From assembly GCA_017308475.1 (NCBI GenBank), contig JAFKEU010000010.1:62001-126000 (forward strand): a DNA stretch of 64,000 bases, read 5' to 3'. Positions 33,593 through 41,855 of this stretch are shown here, one piece after another (the first letter of the stretch is position 1; every line of letters starts with the position of its first letter). A model generated the notes under the pieces. It did not search any database. It was not told the DNA's origin and saw only the letters and a program-made list of their open reading frames with translations. The position numbers and the translations under genes were made by a program. This DNA comes from Alphaproteobacteria bacterium (lineage in GTDB: Bacteria > Pseudomonadota > Alphaproteobacteria > Micropepsales > Micropepsaceae).

Positions 33593-33956
33593 CCACTTCG
33601 TCCAGGGCCCGTTTGAGGGTTTCGGGCATATAGGGTTTCTGCAGCACGGGCCGGCCGCGATGGCGATCGGGAATGCCGCGCTCGCCATAGCCGGTGGCGA
33701 AGATGAAGGGCGTGCCTTGCGCCGCCAGCCGGTCGGCGAAATCGAACACCGGCTGGCCGTTCAGATGGACATCCAGCACCGCCAGGTCGTAATTGGGCGG
33801 ATGCGCCATCGCATCTTCCAGGCGCGAGACCACGCCCGCCACGCGGTAGCCGAACTCGGCCAGGATGTCCTCGATGAAGAGGGCGACGACGATCTCGTCC
33901 TCGGCAACCAGCACCCGCGGAGACTTGCCCGGCTCGTCCGCGGCCCTCTCTGTCAT
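33579..33956 (-). CDS. Single-domain response regulator, FAT GUY-like receiver
   Basis: A 125-residue stand-alone receiver with acidic pocket E19-D20-E21, phosphoacceptor D62 (AVLDVHL), T88 and K107 (LQKPY). The segment PFIFATGYG matches the FATGxY signature of the alphaproteobacterial FAT GUY receivers, several of which act in general-stress phosphorelays (SdrG type). With no output domain it must work by protein contact or as a phosphate shuttle. Its ATG overlaps the kinase stop (ATGA), so the two are translationally coupled and form a cognate pair. Confidence 0.9.
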   Translation of the reverse strand: MTERAADEPGKSPRVLVAEDEIVVALFIEDILAEFGYRVAGVVSRLEDAMAHPPNYDLAVLDVHLNGQPVFDFADRLAAQGTPFIFATGYGERGIPDRHRGRPVLQKPYMPETLKRALDEVAITA

Positions 33957-35632
33957 GGCAGTTTCATCTCCCATTCGCAGATCAATCCCTTTGGATCGAA
34001 GGTCATGTGCACGCGACCCGCGATCTCGCGCGCCAACCCATATTCGATCAGCCTGAGGCCGAAGCCGCGTCGCGCCGGTTCGCTTACGGCCGGGCCGCCC
34101 GATTCCTGCCAGCGGAAATGCAGCATATCCGGCTCCACCGTCCAGCTGGCCCGCACCCGGCCTTCGGCGTTCGACAGGGCACCGAAACGGGCCGCATTGC
34201 TGGCCATCTCGTGGAAGGCCATGCCCAGCGCCAATGCCTTCTTGGGGTCCAAATGAACCGCCGGGCCCTCCACCACGAAGCGGACATGGTCTTCCTCGCG
34301 CCAGGGCCGGAGCGCGCGGCGCAGCACCCCTTCCAGCGAGGCGCCCTCCCAATTGTCCATGGTCAGAAGGTCGTGCTGGCTGGACAGGGCGAAGAGCCGG
34401 GCGATGAAGGCATCGCGCGCCTGTGCGTCGGCGCCCTTCAGGGTCTGGACGGCCATCGCCTGGACCGTGGCCAGCGTGTTCTTCACCCGGTGGTTCAGTT
34501 CGTCCAGAAGCTGGTTCTGGTGCCGCTCGATACGGCGGCGATGTTCGATCTCCAGCGCCAGCACGTCGGCAGACTTGGCGCGCTCGCGCTCGGCCTCGAA
34601 GGCCTCGACATTGACGACGGCGCTGGCGATCTGGCGCGCCACCAGCACGGCGAAATTGTCGAATGCCTCGTCGCGGCCGTGATAGGGATTGGCGCCGACG
34701 ATCAGGACGCCGCGCGGCGCGCTGTCGGCGCTGGCCGACAACGGCAGCAGCACCGCCTCCCGCGGGGCGTCGCTCCAGGGGCCCTTGGGCAGATCGACAA
34801 AACGTTCGCCGAGATTGGCGACCGCTCGCCGCCGGCCGGTGCGGATCACTTCGCCCAACGGCCAGGGCAGGGGCTGGTCCAGCGCTGAAACCGCCGGCGC
34901 GGCCGCATGGCCCGCCTCGATACCGCAGGCAGCCGCGAGGCTGGCATAGGTGCCACTGCCGTCGAGCCGGTAGAGCAGCGCAAAGGGAAGGTCGCGCGGA
35001 TCGGCGCTCAGTGCACGCGCCGCCAGCGTATAGACCTCCGCGACGGTATCGGCATCCCAGGTGCGCGAGGCGATCTCGCGCAGGAGTGCCAGGCGGCGCG
35101 CGCCGATCACCCGGTCGGTATCGTCGGTATTGGCGCAGACGATGCCGCCGATGCCGCCATTATCGTCAGGGACCGGCGAGAACGAAAATGTGTAATAGGT
35201 CTCCTCGTCATAGCCGTTGCGATGCATCACCAGCAACTCGGCTTCCGAATAGGTCGCCTCGCCCCGCATGGCGGCTTCGATGCGTTCCTCGATCTGATTC
35301 CAGATTTCGGACCAGACCTGGCGTGCGGGCCGGCCCAGCGCACCCGGATGCTTGCCGCCGATGATCGCCAGATAGGGGTCGTTGTAGAAATTGATCAGCT
35401 TAGGGCCCCACCACACCCACATGGGTTGGCGCGAGGACAGCATGATGCGAAGACATGTCTTCAGCGGCCCGGGCCAATCCTGCGGTGGGCCCAGCGGCGT
35501 ATCGGCCCAGTCCAGCGCACGGATGGCCTGGCCCATCTGGCCACCACCCTGCAGGAAATCGATCGCGCCGGCCTGCATTTGCGCACTGTTGACATGGACA
35601 TTCATGGATTCGCCAGCCGCCCCGGGCTTCAC
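33953..35632 (-). CDS. HWE/HisKA_2-type sensor histidine kinase with PAS and GAF-like sensor regions
   Basis: The 559-residue protein has no membrane segment, so it senses cytoplasmic signals. Residues 55-170 form a PAS-like domain, 180-345 a GAF-like domain and 375-559 an HWE/HisKA_2 kinase core with phosphoacceptor H381 in HRVKNTLATVQ, the N-box HEMASNAARFGAL and the G-box RRGFGLRLIEYGLA. Kinases of this class typically feed the alphaproteobacterial PhyR-NepR-EcfG stress cascade. GTG 35632 with GGAGAGG upstream is preferred to ATG 35605. It is coupled to the FAT GUY receiver and has an EcfG-like promoter. Confidence 0.9.
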   Translation of the reverse strand: MKPGAAGESMNVHVNSAQMQAGAIDFLQGGGQMGQAIRALDWADTPLGPPQDWPGPLKTCLRIMLSSRQPMWVWWGPKLINFYNDPYLAIIGGKHPGALGRPARQVWSEIWNQIEERIEAAMRGEATYSEAELLVMHRNGYDEETYYTFSFSPVPDDNGGIGGIVCANTDDTDRVIGARRLALLREIASRTWDADTVAEVYTLAARALSADPRDLPFALLYRLDGSGTYASLAAACGIEAGHAAAPAVSALDQPLPWPLGEVIRTGRRRAVANLGERFVDLPKGPWSDAPREAVLLPLSASADSAPRGVLIVGANPYHGRDEAFDNFAVLVARQIASAVVNVEAFEAERERAKSADVLALEIEHRRRIERHQNQLLDELNHRVKNTLATVQAMAVQTLKGADAQARDAFIARLFALSSQHDLLTMDNWEGASLEGVLRRALRPWREEDHVRFVVEGPAVHLDPKKALALGMAFHEMASNAARFGALSNAEGRVRASWTVEPDMLHFRWQESGGPAVSEPARRGFGLRLIEYGLAREIAGRVHMTFDPKGLICEWEMKLP

Positions 35633-35654
35633 ATGCCTCTCCCCGTGCGTTGTG

Positions 35655-35679
35655 AACGCCGCGACACGCCGCCGGTTCC
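35655..35679 (-). promoter_or_regulatory. EcfG-type (general stress sigma factor) promoter for the kinase-receiver pair
   Basis: Read on the minus strand, GGAAC (35675-35679) is followed after exactly 16 nt by CGTT (35655-35658), an exact match to the GGAAC-N16/17-CGTT consensus of alphaproteobacterial EcfG sigma factors. The -10 element lies 23 nt from the kinase GTG, leaving room for a short leader with its GGAGAGG site. Confidence 0.75.
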
Positions 35680-35734
35680 AATTGGTACTATCCGGAACAC
35701 AGAGCCGTCCTTAATCTGGGGGTCCGCACCCGAG

Positions 35735-35760
35735 GGAACTTGGAGCCGGGGCAGATGGTT
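35735..35760 (+). promoter_or_regulatory. Candidate EcfG-like promoter for egtB-egtD
   Basis: On the plus strand GGAAC (35735-35739) is followed after 17 nt by GGTT (35757-35760), one base from the EcfG consensus -10, 37 nt before the egtB ATG. It lies in the same intergenic region as the better-matching motif for the divergent kinase. Confidence 0.45.
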
Positions 35761-35796
35761 CCTATCTACCGGTGAACGCGACAGGGGCCCGATCAG

Positions 35797-37014
35797 ATGA
35801 ATGCCGCAGAACCGAAAACCGCCCCTGAAGGTCGAGACCCGCTGGCAGGGACCTATCGCGCGGTTCGGAGCCACAGCCTTGGCTTGGCCGCGCCGCTGTC
35901 GCCGGAGGATTGCCAGATCCAGTCAATGCCCGATGCCAGCCCGGTCAAATGGCATCTGGCCCACACAAGCTGGTTCTTCGAGACCGTAATCCTGTCACGG
36001 CGCCCTGGTTATCGGCCCTTCGATCCCAGCTTCGCCTATCTGTTCAATTCCTATTACGAGGCGCTGGGCCCGCGCCACCCGCGCCCTCGCCGCGGCCTGA
36101 TCACCCGTCCGACGCTGGAGCAGGTGCTGGACTTTCGTGCCCATGTCGATGCGGCAATGGAAGGCGTGCTGGGCGATCCTCAGCTGCGCGACGCCGTACT
36201 TTTGGGCCTTCATCACGAGCAACAGCACCAGGAACTGATCCTGACTGACATCAAGCACGCCTTCTTCGCCAATCCGCTGCTGCCGGCTTATTCTGATTCC
36301 CCCCTCTGTCTGCCTGCGCGAGCGGGAGAGAGCCTGCGCTGGCTGGAGCATCCGGGCGGCATCGCAGAGATAGGCCATGCCGGCGGCGGCTTTGGCTTCG
36401 ACAATGAAACCCCGCGCCATGAGGTGTTGCTGAGGCCGTTCCGCATCGCCTCCCGTCCCGTGACCAATGGCGAATATCGCGCTTTCATCGCCGATGGCGG
36501 CTATCGACGCCCCGAACTCTGGCTGTCGGAGGGCTGGGCGATGGTGCAGCAGGAAGGCTGGGAAGCCCCGCTCTACTGGCTGAAGGACGATGACGGCAGC
36601 GCCAAGGAAAATCCACTTGTCTTCACCCTGGCGGGAGTCATGCCTCTCGATCCAGGCGCCCCGGTCGAGCATGTGAGCTTCTTCGAAGCCGCCGCCTATG
36701 CCGCATGGGCGGGCAAGCGCCTTCCCACCGAGTTCGAATGGGAGGCGGCGGCGACGGCCGACGCCTGCCGGGGTGGTTTCGATCACGGGCAGGTCTGGGA
36801 ATGGACGCGCTCGTCCTACGATCCCTATCCGGGTTTCAGGCCATTCAAAGGCATCGCCGCCGAATATAATGGCAAGTTCATGGTGGGCCAGCTGGTGCTG
36901 CGCGGCGGCTCGGTGGCCACCCCGCCGGGCCATGCGCGGCCGTCCTATCGCAACTTCTTCCCACCTTCGGCGCGCTGGCAGTTCAGCGGAATCCGTCTTG
37001 CGGAGGATGCATGA
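35797..37014 (+). CDS. egtB: Hercynine oxygenase (sulfoxide synthase) EgtB
   Basis: EgtB is the non-heme iron enzyme that joins hercynine to a thiol donor in ergothioneine synthesis. The 405-residue product has an N-terminal DinB-like domain (about 20-180) with iron ligands H in [11 protein letters not shown] and the HxxxHxE motif in HHEQQHQE, then an FGE-sulfatase/C-type lectin-like domain (about 200-405: [47 protein letters not shown]). egtD follows, making a two-gene pathway module; egtC and egtE are absent, as often in proteobacteria. Length is normal. Confidence 0.94.
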   Translation: MNAAEPKTAPEGRDPLAGTYRAVRSHSLGLAAPLSPEDCQIQSMPDASPVKWHLAHTSWFFETVILSRRPGYRPFDPSFAYLFNSYYEALGPRHPRPRRGLITRPTLEQVLDFRAHVDAAMEGVLGDPQLRDAVLLGLHHEQQHQELILTDIKHAFFANPLLPAYSDSPLCLPARAGESLRWLEHPGGIAEIGHAGGGFGFDNETPRHEVLLRPFRIASRPVTNGEYRAFIADGGYRRPELWLSEGWAMVQQEGWEAPLYWLKDDDGSAKENPLVFTLAGVMPLDPGAPVEHVSFFEAAAYAAWAGKRLPTEFEWEAAATADACRGGFDHGQVWEWTRSSYDPYPGFRPFKGIAAEYNGKFMVGQLVLRGGSVATPPGHARPSYRNFFPPSARWQFSGIRLAEDA

Positions 37015-37062
37015 ACGCGCGCCTCTCTTTCTTTAATGCGCTACCGCTTCGCTGCTTGAGCG

Positions 37063-37105
37063 CGGCGCGCTGGTTCGCCGATATTCGCGTTGCGGAGGAC
37101 ATCTG
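37063..37105. repeat. Decayed duplicate of the egtB 3' end in the egtB-egtD spacer
   Basis: The segment just before the egtD ATG is a degraded copy of the last 40-odd nt of egtB. Both start GGCGCGCTGG and carry TTGCGGAGGA before a TGA; they translate to WFADIRVAEDI-stop versus [16 protein letters not shown]. The copied GCGGAGGA now serves as the egtD ribosome-binding site. Confidence 0.8.
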
Positions 37106-38059
37106 ATGGATGCGCGTCTGGTCCGTGCTGTTGCCCCGCCCGAGGGTGATGATTTCGCCGCCTGCCTGGCAGAGGGCCTGTCCCGCTCGCTCAAGGAAAT
37201 TCCCTGCAAATTCTTCTATGACCAGCAAGGCTCGCATCTGTTCGATGCCATCTGCGCGCTGCCCGAATATTACCAGACCCGCACCGAGCTGGGTCTTCTT
37301 CACCGCCATGCGCGCGAGATCGCAGCGCTGATTGGTCCAGGGGCGGAAATCGTGGAATTCGGCGCCGGTTCGCTCACCAAGGTCCGTATCCTGCTGGATG
37401 CGCTGCAAGGTCCCGCGGCCTATACGCCGCTGGACATATCCGGCGATTATCTGGGTGGGGTGGTGCGTACGCTGGCCGCCGATTATCCGGCCCTGGCCAT
37501 GCGGCCGCTGGTGGCCGACTTCACCATGCCGCTGGCGATCCCGCCGCTGCCGGGCGCACCGCGCCGCGCCGGCTTCTTCCCTGGCAGCACCATCGGCAAT
37601 TTCCGCCCTGAAACTGCTGACTGCCTGCTCAGGCGCATGCGCGCCAGCCTGAATGGGGGCGGGCTTCTGGTCGGTGTCGACCTGGTGAAGGACCCGCGCC
37701 GCCTGCACGCGGCCTATAACGACAGTGCCGGCATTACGGCGGCCTTCAACAAGAACCTGCTTGCGCGCGCCAACCGCGAGCTGGATGCCGGTTTCGACCT
37801 GGACGGCTTCGCCCATTATGCGCCCTACAACAGCGCCGCCCATCGCATCGAGATGTATCTGGTGAGCCTGAAGCGGCAGAGCGTCGAGTTTGCGGGCCGC
37901 CGCTTCGATTTCGTCCAGGGCGAGCCGATCCATACCGAGGACAGCCACAAATACACGATCGAGGCATTCCGCGAACTGGCGGCGCGCGCCGGTTTTCGCC
38001 CCCGCGCGGTGTGGACCGACGAAGAACGCCTCTTCTCGCTGCACTGGCTGGAGAACTAG
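37106..38059 (+). CDS. egtD: L-histidine N(alpha)-methyltransferase EgtD
   Basis: EgtD trimethylates histidine to hercynine with SAM. The 317-residue product has SLKEIPCKFFYDQQGSHLFD near the start, the EYYQTRTELGLL motif, SAM-binding EFGAGSLTKVRILL (about 88-101), YTPLDISGDYL, GFFPGSTIGNF and the C-terminal EDSHKYTIEAF histidine-binding block. All are family hallmarks. ATG 37106 is preceded by GGAGGA at 7 nt. It is downstream of egtB in the same transcript. Confidence 0.96.
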   Translation: MDARLVRAVAPPEGDDFAACLAEGLSRSLKEIPCKFFYDQQGSHLFDAICALPEYYQTRTELGLLHRHAREIAALIGPGAEIVEFGAGSLTKVRILLDALQGPAAYTPLDISGDYLGGVVRTLAADYPALAMRPLVADFTMPLAIPPLPGAPRRAGFFPGSTIGNFRPETADCLLRRMRASLNGGGLLVGVDLVKDPRRLHAAYNDSAGITAAFNKNLLARANRELDAGFDLDGFAHYAPYNSAAHRIEMYLVSLKRQSVEFAGRRFDFVQGEPIHTEDSHKYTIEAFRELAARAGFRPRAVWTDEERLFSLHWLEN

Positions 38060-38135
38060 GCGGGAGCGACAGCGACGCTCAACCCAGTGATTATTCAGGT
38101 GATGGGTGTGGGTTGACCAAACACGCTCCTATCCA

Positions 38136-38240
38136 CCCTCCCTGTCCACAGCGACCCGTGCGATCCTTGGGGAATGAAACTCCAGGCGCACAAACGGTCC
38201 CGCATTCCTTCCTGTCCACCGTGGACAACAGGGAGGGGGG
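38136..38240. other. Inverted-repeat-rich spacer after egtD
   Basis: The gap 38060-38324 contains no credible gene. CCCTCCCTGTCCAC (38136-38149) is complementary to GTGGACA-ac-AGGGAGGG (38221-38237), and a local palindrome TGTCCAC-c-GTGGACA sits at 38213-38227, preceded by a second copy of CCTGTCCAC. These could form alternative hairpins between the convergent egtD and antiporter genes, i.e. a terminator-like or dispersed repeat element. Confidence 0.5.
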
Positions 38241-38324
38241 CGGAAAATTGTCCCCGAAACGGGTGCCATTTGCCTGCAAATCGTTACGCCAGAGCGTGGC
38301 ATGGGGCGGTCGCGGCCTGTCCCC

Positions 38325-40721
38325 CTACGTCGCCACGATCAGCACCGGCAATGCGGTGCCCTGCAACACGGCGTTGGCGGTGTTGCCGAAATAAAGCTCG
38401 TCACCCGGCCGGGCGCTGGCGCCCATCACGATCATGGCATAGCCGCGCCGGGCGTCCCGCACGATGGCCGAGCCCGCCTCCCCGCGGGGCGATATCTGGG
38501 TGGCCAGCGCGACATCGTAACGCTCGGCCAGTTCGGTCATGTCGCGCAGCACGCCTTCCTCGCGCACGCGGGTTCGCGAGCGGCCGTCGGTCTGGGAAAC
38601 GAACAGGCACTGGACCCTGGCGCCGGTGCCACGCGCCAGGGCGAAGGCCAGTTCGGCAGCGCGGCGCGATGGGCCCGAGCCGTTTACCGGCACCAGGATG
38701 CGGCTGCGCGAGCCCAGGATGCGCCGTTTCTGCTCGGGATGGGCCAGGACCGCCAGCGGGCCTTCGAAGCCGGCGGCAAGCCGGGTCAGCCTTGGGGCGA
38801 AGCTGCCGTCCTCGCCCACCGCGCCATCCAGGCCGATGAAAAGAAGATCGTAGCCCTTGCGGGCCTCGTCGCGCACCACGTCGGCGGGCGCGTCGACCGG
38901 CACAAGCTGGGTCAGATGCACGTCTTCGGGGTCGGGCTCGGCGGCGTCGGCGATGACCTTGGCGGCGCCGCGCCGCGCCCCGGTGGTGACCTCGCGCGCC
39001 AGGGGGTCTTCACGCAGCTCCGCGCCACCAGTCTTGCGCGCCTGGGCGCCGGTGATTTCGCCGCGCTCTTCCTGTTTGGGGGCGGCGCGCTCCGCATGGC
39101 CCTTGCTGCCGGCTTCCTTTTTGTCCTTTTCCACACGGCTTTCCGGCTTGTCGCCGCCGGTGTCTCGCAGGTCGGTGTCGAGACGCAGGATCGTCACCGG
39201 CATGCCGTGCGGCCCCGCCAAAAGTCCCGCCAGCCGCGCCGCCATGCGGCCGGTGGCGCTGTCGTCCACAGCCAGCAACAAACGCTCCAGCCCCGGCACG
39301 AAGCCGCGTGCGTCGATCGCCTCGCGCTCGATGCGGGTCTTTTCTTCGTCGGTCATGGGGATGCGCGAAAGCGCCGCGCGCAGCATGGGCGGCATGGCCA
39401 TCGTGGTGACCAGCGCCATGGTCACGATCATGGTGTAGAGATCGCCTGTCAGCGCGCCCATCGACAGGCCGATGGAGGCCACGATCACCTCGGTGGAACC
39501 GCGCGCATTCATGGCGCAGCCCAGCGCGACACCCTCGCGCCAGGAGAGCCGGCCCAGCATCGCACCGAAAAATGCGCCGGAGAATTTGCCGATGCTGGCG
39601 ATAGCCACCAGCCCCGCCGTCAGAAGTGCGATCTCGCCGCTTTTCAGGATGGTGAGGTCGGCCGAGAGGCCCGAGAGGGCAAAGAAGACCGGCATGAAAA
39701 ACGCGGTGATCATGCCGCGCAGCTGCTGCTGGATGTGGGACGTCAGGATGGGCGATTCCCCGATCAGCACGCCCGCCATGAAGGCGCCCAGCACGTCGCG
39801 CACGCCCAGAAGATGAGTGATCAGGGCAAAGCCGCCCATGATCACAAGGATCATGGTGATGACGGGAAATTCGCTGCGGAAACTGTCATTCGCCCAGCGG
39901 ATGGCGGCGAACACCAGCCAGCGCCCGGCGGTGAAGCAGAAGGCCAGGAACAGGATCACGCCGGCCACGGTCCTGCCCACGTCCAGCCAGTCGATGCCGC
40001 CGCCGCTGCCCGCGCCGGCAAGCCCAAATGTGATGGCGATGATCACCCAGCCCGCCGTGTCTTCCATGATGGCGGTGGCGACGATCATCTGGCCCAGGTT
40101 GCGGCGCATGAAATTCATCTCGCGCACCACCGTGGCAACAATCTTGATCGATGAGATGGAGAGCGCCGTCCCGAGGAACAACGAGGTCACCAGCCGGCTG
40201 CCATTGCCGAACAGCGAAGCCGGGCCGAACTGCCCCAGCAGAAATCCGCAGGCGAAGGGAAATGCAATGCCGCACAGCGCGATGCCGATAGCGGCAAGGC
40301 CCGACTTGCGCACCAGCCGCAGATCGGTCTCCATGCCCGTCAGCAGCAGCAGGAGCAGGATGCCCACCTGCGAGATGCCCTCGAGCATGCCCTTCTGCGC
40401 GGGATCGTCCGGAAAGAGGAAATGCTGGCCCTGCGGCCACGCCCAGCCGAACAGCGAGGGCCCCAGAAGCATGCCGGCCAGAAGCTGGCCCATCAGGGCG
40501 GGCTGGCCGATGCGCTGCATCCCTTCGCCCAGCAGGCGCCCCACCACCATCAGCACGACGAGCTGTGCGACCAGCAGGGCCTCGGCCCGGCCGCTGCCGC
40601 TGGTGCCATTGCCGGCGGCGGCGCCCTGGGCCGCCGCAACAGCGTGGCCGCCGTCCAGCAGCAGGGCTAGAACACACAGTCCGGCAATACAGAAGGCAGG
40701 CCGGAAACGGGGGGCGATCAT
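38325..40721 (-). CDS. Kef-type cation:proton antiporter fused to C-terminal universal-stress domains
   Basis: A 798-residue protein. A signal-like hydrophobic N-terminus (1-30) precedes a 12-13 segment CPA2 antiporter domain (about 48-460) with GQLLAGMLLGPSLFG, the KIVATVVREMNFMRRNLGQMIVATAIMEDTAGW core and LGAFMAGVLIGES. Residues about 485-798 are cytoplasmic: two universal-stress-protein-like halves (LLLAVDDSATGRMAARLA and ILVPVNGSGPSRRAAELAFALARG, ending in VMGASARPGDELYFGNTANAVLQGTALPVLIV) separated by a charged linker (about 540-600). Exchange is probably Na+/H+ or K+/H+. ATG 40721 is preferred; no near-consensus EcfG site is upstream, only a one-mismatch version. Confidence 0.85.
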   Translation of the reverse strand: MIAPRFRPAFCIAGLCVLALLLDGGHAVAAAQGAAAGNGTSGSGRAEALLVAQLVVLMVVGRLLGEGMQRIGQPALMGQLLAGMLLGPSLFGWAWPQGQHFLFPDDPAQKGMLEGISQVGILLLLLLTGMETDLRLVRKSGLAAIGIALCGIAFPFACGFLLGQFGPASLFGNGSRLVTSLFLGTALSISSIKIVATVVREMNFMRRNLGQMIVATAIMEDTAGWVIIAITFGLAGAGSGGGIDWLDVGRTVAGVILFLAFCFTAGRWLVFAAIRWANDSFRSEFPVITMILVIMGGFALITHLLGVRDVLGAFMAGVLIGESPILTSHIQQQLRGMITAFFMPVFFALSGLSADLTILKSGEIALLTAGLVAIASIGKFSGAFFGAMLGRLSWREGVALGCAMNARGSTEVIVASIGLSMGALTGDLYTMIVTMALVTTMAMPPMLRAALSRIPMTDEEKTRIEREAIDARGFVPGLERLLLAVDDSATGRMAARLAGLLAGPHGMPVTILRLDTDLRDTGGDKPESRVEKDKKEAGSKGHAERAAPKQEERGEITGAQARKTGGAELREDPLAREVTTGARRGAAKVIADAAEPDPEDVHLTQLVPVDAPADVVRDEARKGYDLLFIGLDGAVGEDGSFAPRLTRLAAGFEGPLAVLAHPEQKRRILGSRSRILVPVNGSGPSRRAAELAFALARGTGARVQCLFVSQTDGRSRTRVREEGVLRDMTELAERYDVALATQISPRGEAGSAIVRDARRGYAMIVMGASARPGDELYFGNTANAVLQGTALPVLIVAT

Positions 40722-40837
40722 CGAATTTCTGCAAATGGGCGATGGAGGCGCTCCATCCTGCCGATAACGCCTCACATGGCATTTGCGTTCGCTGCGGGTT
40801 GGCGCCAAAAAGGCGCCGCTATGCGCGGAGAATGACC

Positions 40838-41836
40838 ATGGTGTTGAGGCTGGTACAGTTCAGGACAAAGGACGGAGCGCGCCAGGTCGCAGCCCTGGGC
40901 AATGACACGAACGGGCAGGTGGTCGAGGGCGTCTCCAGCACCTACGCCCTGGCCCAGATGGCCATCGCCAACAATGCCAGCCTGGCCGGCGTGGTGGCTG
41001 GCATGGGGCTGGGCGAGACGGTGGACATCCGTGCCGCCCTGGCGGAAGGCCGGGTGATGGCGCCGCTGGATCATCCGTCCGATCCCGCGCACCTGATCGT
41101 CACCGGCACGGGGTTGACCCATATGGGCTCGGCCGAGGGCCGCAACGCCATGCACAAGAAGCTGTCCGGCGGCGACGAACTGACCGACTCCATGAAGATG
41201 TTCAAGCTGGGGCTGGAGGGTGGCAAACCCGGGCCAGGTGAAGAAGGCGTGCAGCCGGAATGGTTCTACAAGGGCGATGGCGCCAGCGTGGTGGCACCTG
41301 AAGCTCCCCTTCCCTCGCCCGCCTTCGCCCAGGACGGCGGCGAAGAGCCGGAGATCGCGGGCCTCTATGTCATCGGCCCCGACAGCCAGCCGCGCCGCCT
41401 GGGCTTTGCGCTGGGCAACGAATTTTCGGACCATGTGACCGAGAAGTTCAACTACCTGTGGCTGGCCCATTCCAAGCTGCGCGCATGCTCCTTCGGGCCT
41501 GAACTGCTGACTGGCGCACTGCCAGGCGCGGTCATCGGCCGCTCGCGCGTCCGCCGCGGCAACGAGATCATATTCGACCAGCCCTTCCTTTCGGGCGAAG
41601 ACAATATGAGCCACACCATTGCCAATCTGGAGGCGCATCACTTCAAATATGAAGGGTTCCGCCGCCCCGGCGACGTGCATGTGCATTTCTTCGGCACGGC
41701 GACCCTGTCCTTCAGCGCTGGGGTGAAAACCCAGCCGGGCGATGTGTTCGAACTGGAAGCCGACGCCTTCCTGTTTGCGCTGCGCAATCCGCTGGCCGCC
41801 GCCCAGCCTGCGCCGACAAGCGTGACCGCGCTCTAG
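40838..41836 (+). CDS. GguC/AraD1-like protein of the fumarylacetoacetate hydrolase superfamily
   Basis: A 332-residue FAH-superfamily protein. The metal-site region is seen in VTGTGLTHMGSAEGRN and in FALGNEFSDHVTEKFNYLWLAHSKLRACSFGPELL; the rest matches the GguC/AraD1 branch, whose members dehydrate or cleave sugar-acid derivatives such as 2-keto-3-deoxy-L-arabinonate. The exact substrate is not given by sequence. ATG 40838 sits 8 nt after GGAG; an ATG two codons earlier is too close to that site. It lies at the edge of the sugar-oxidation region and could handle a product of it. Confidence 0.75.
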   Translation: MVLRLVQFRTKDGARQVAALGNDTNGQVVEGVSSTYALAQMAIANNASLAGVVAGMGLGETVDIRAALAEGRVMAPLDHPSDPAHLIVTGTGLTHMGSAEGRNAMHKKLSGGDELTDSMKMFKLGLEGGKPGPGEEGVQPEWFYKGDGASVVAPEAPLPSPAFAQDGGEEPEIAGLYVIGPDSQPRRLGFALGNEFSDHVTEKFNYLWLAHSKLRACSFGPELLTGALPGAVIGRSRVRRGNEIIFDQPFLSGEDNMSHTIANLEAHHFKYEGFRRPGDVHVHFFGTATLSFSAGVKTQPGDVFELEADAFLFALRNPLAAAQPAPTSVTAL

Positions 41837-41855
41837 CCGGGGGGCGGGCGGACCC

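Noticed and set aside
40722..40837. EcfG-like site for the Kef-USP antiporter
   Set aside because: The -35 reads CGAAC, one mismatch to GGAAC, although CGTT is at N17. Suggestive only.
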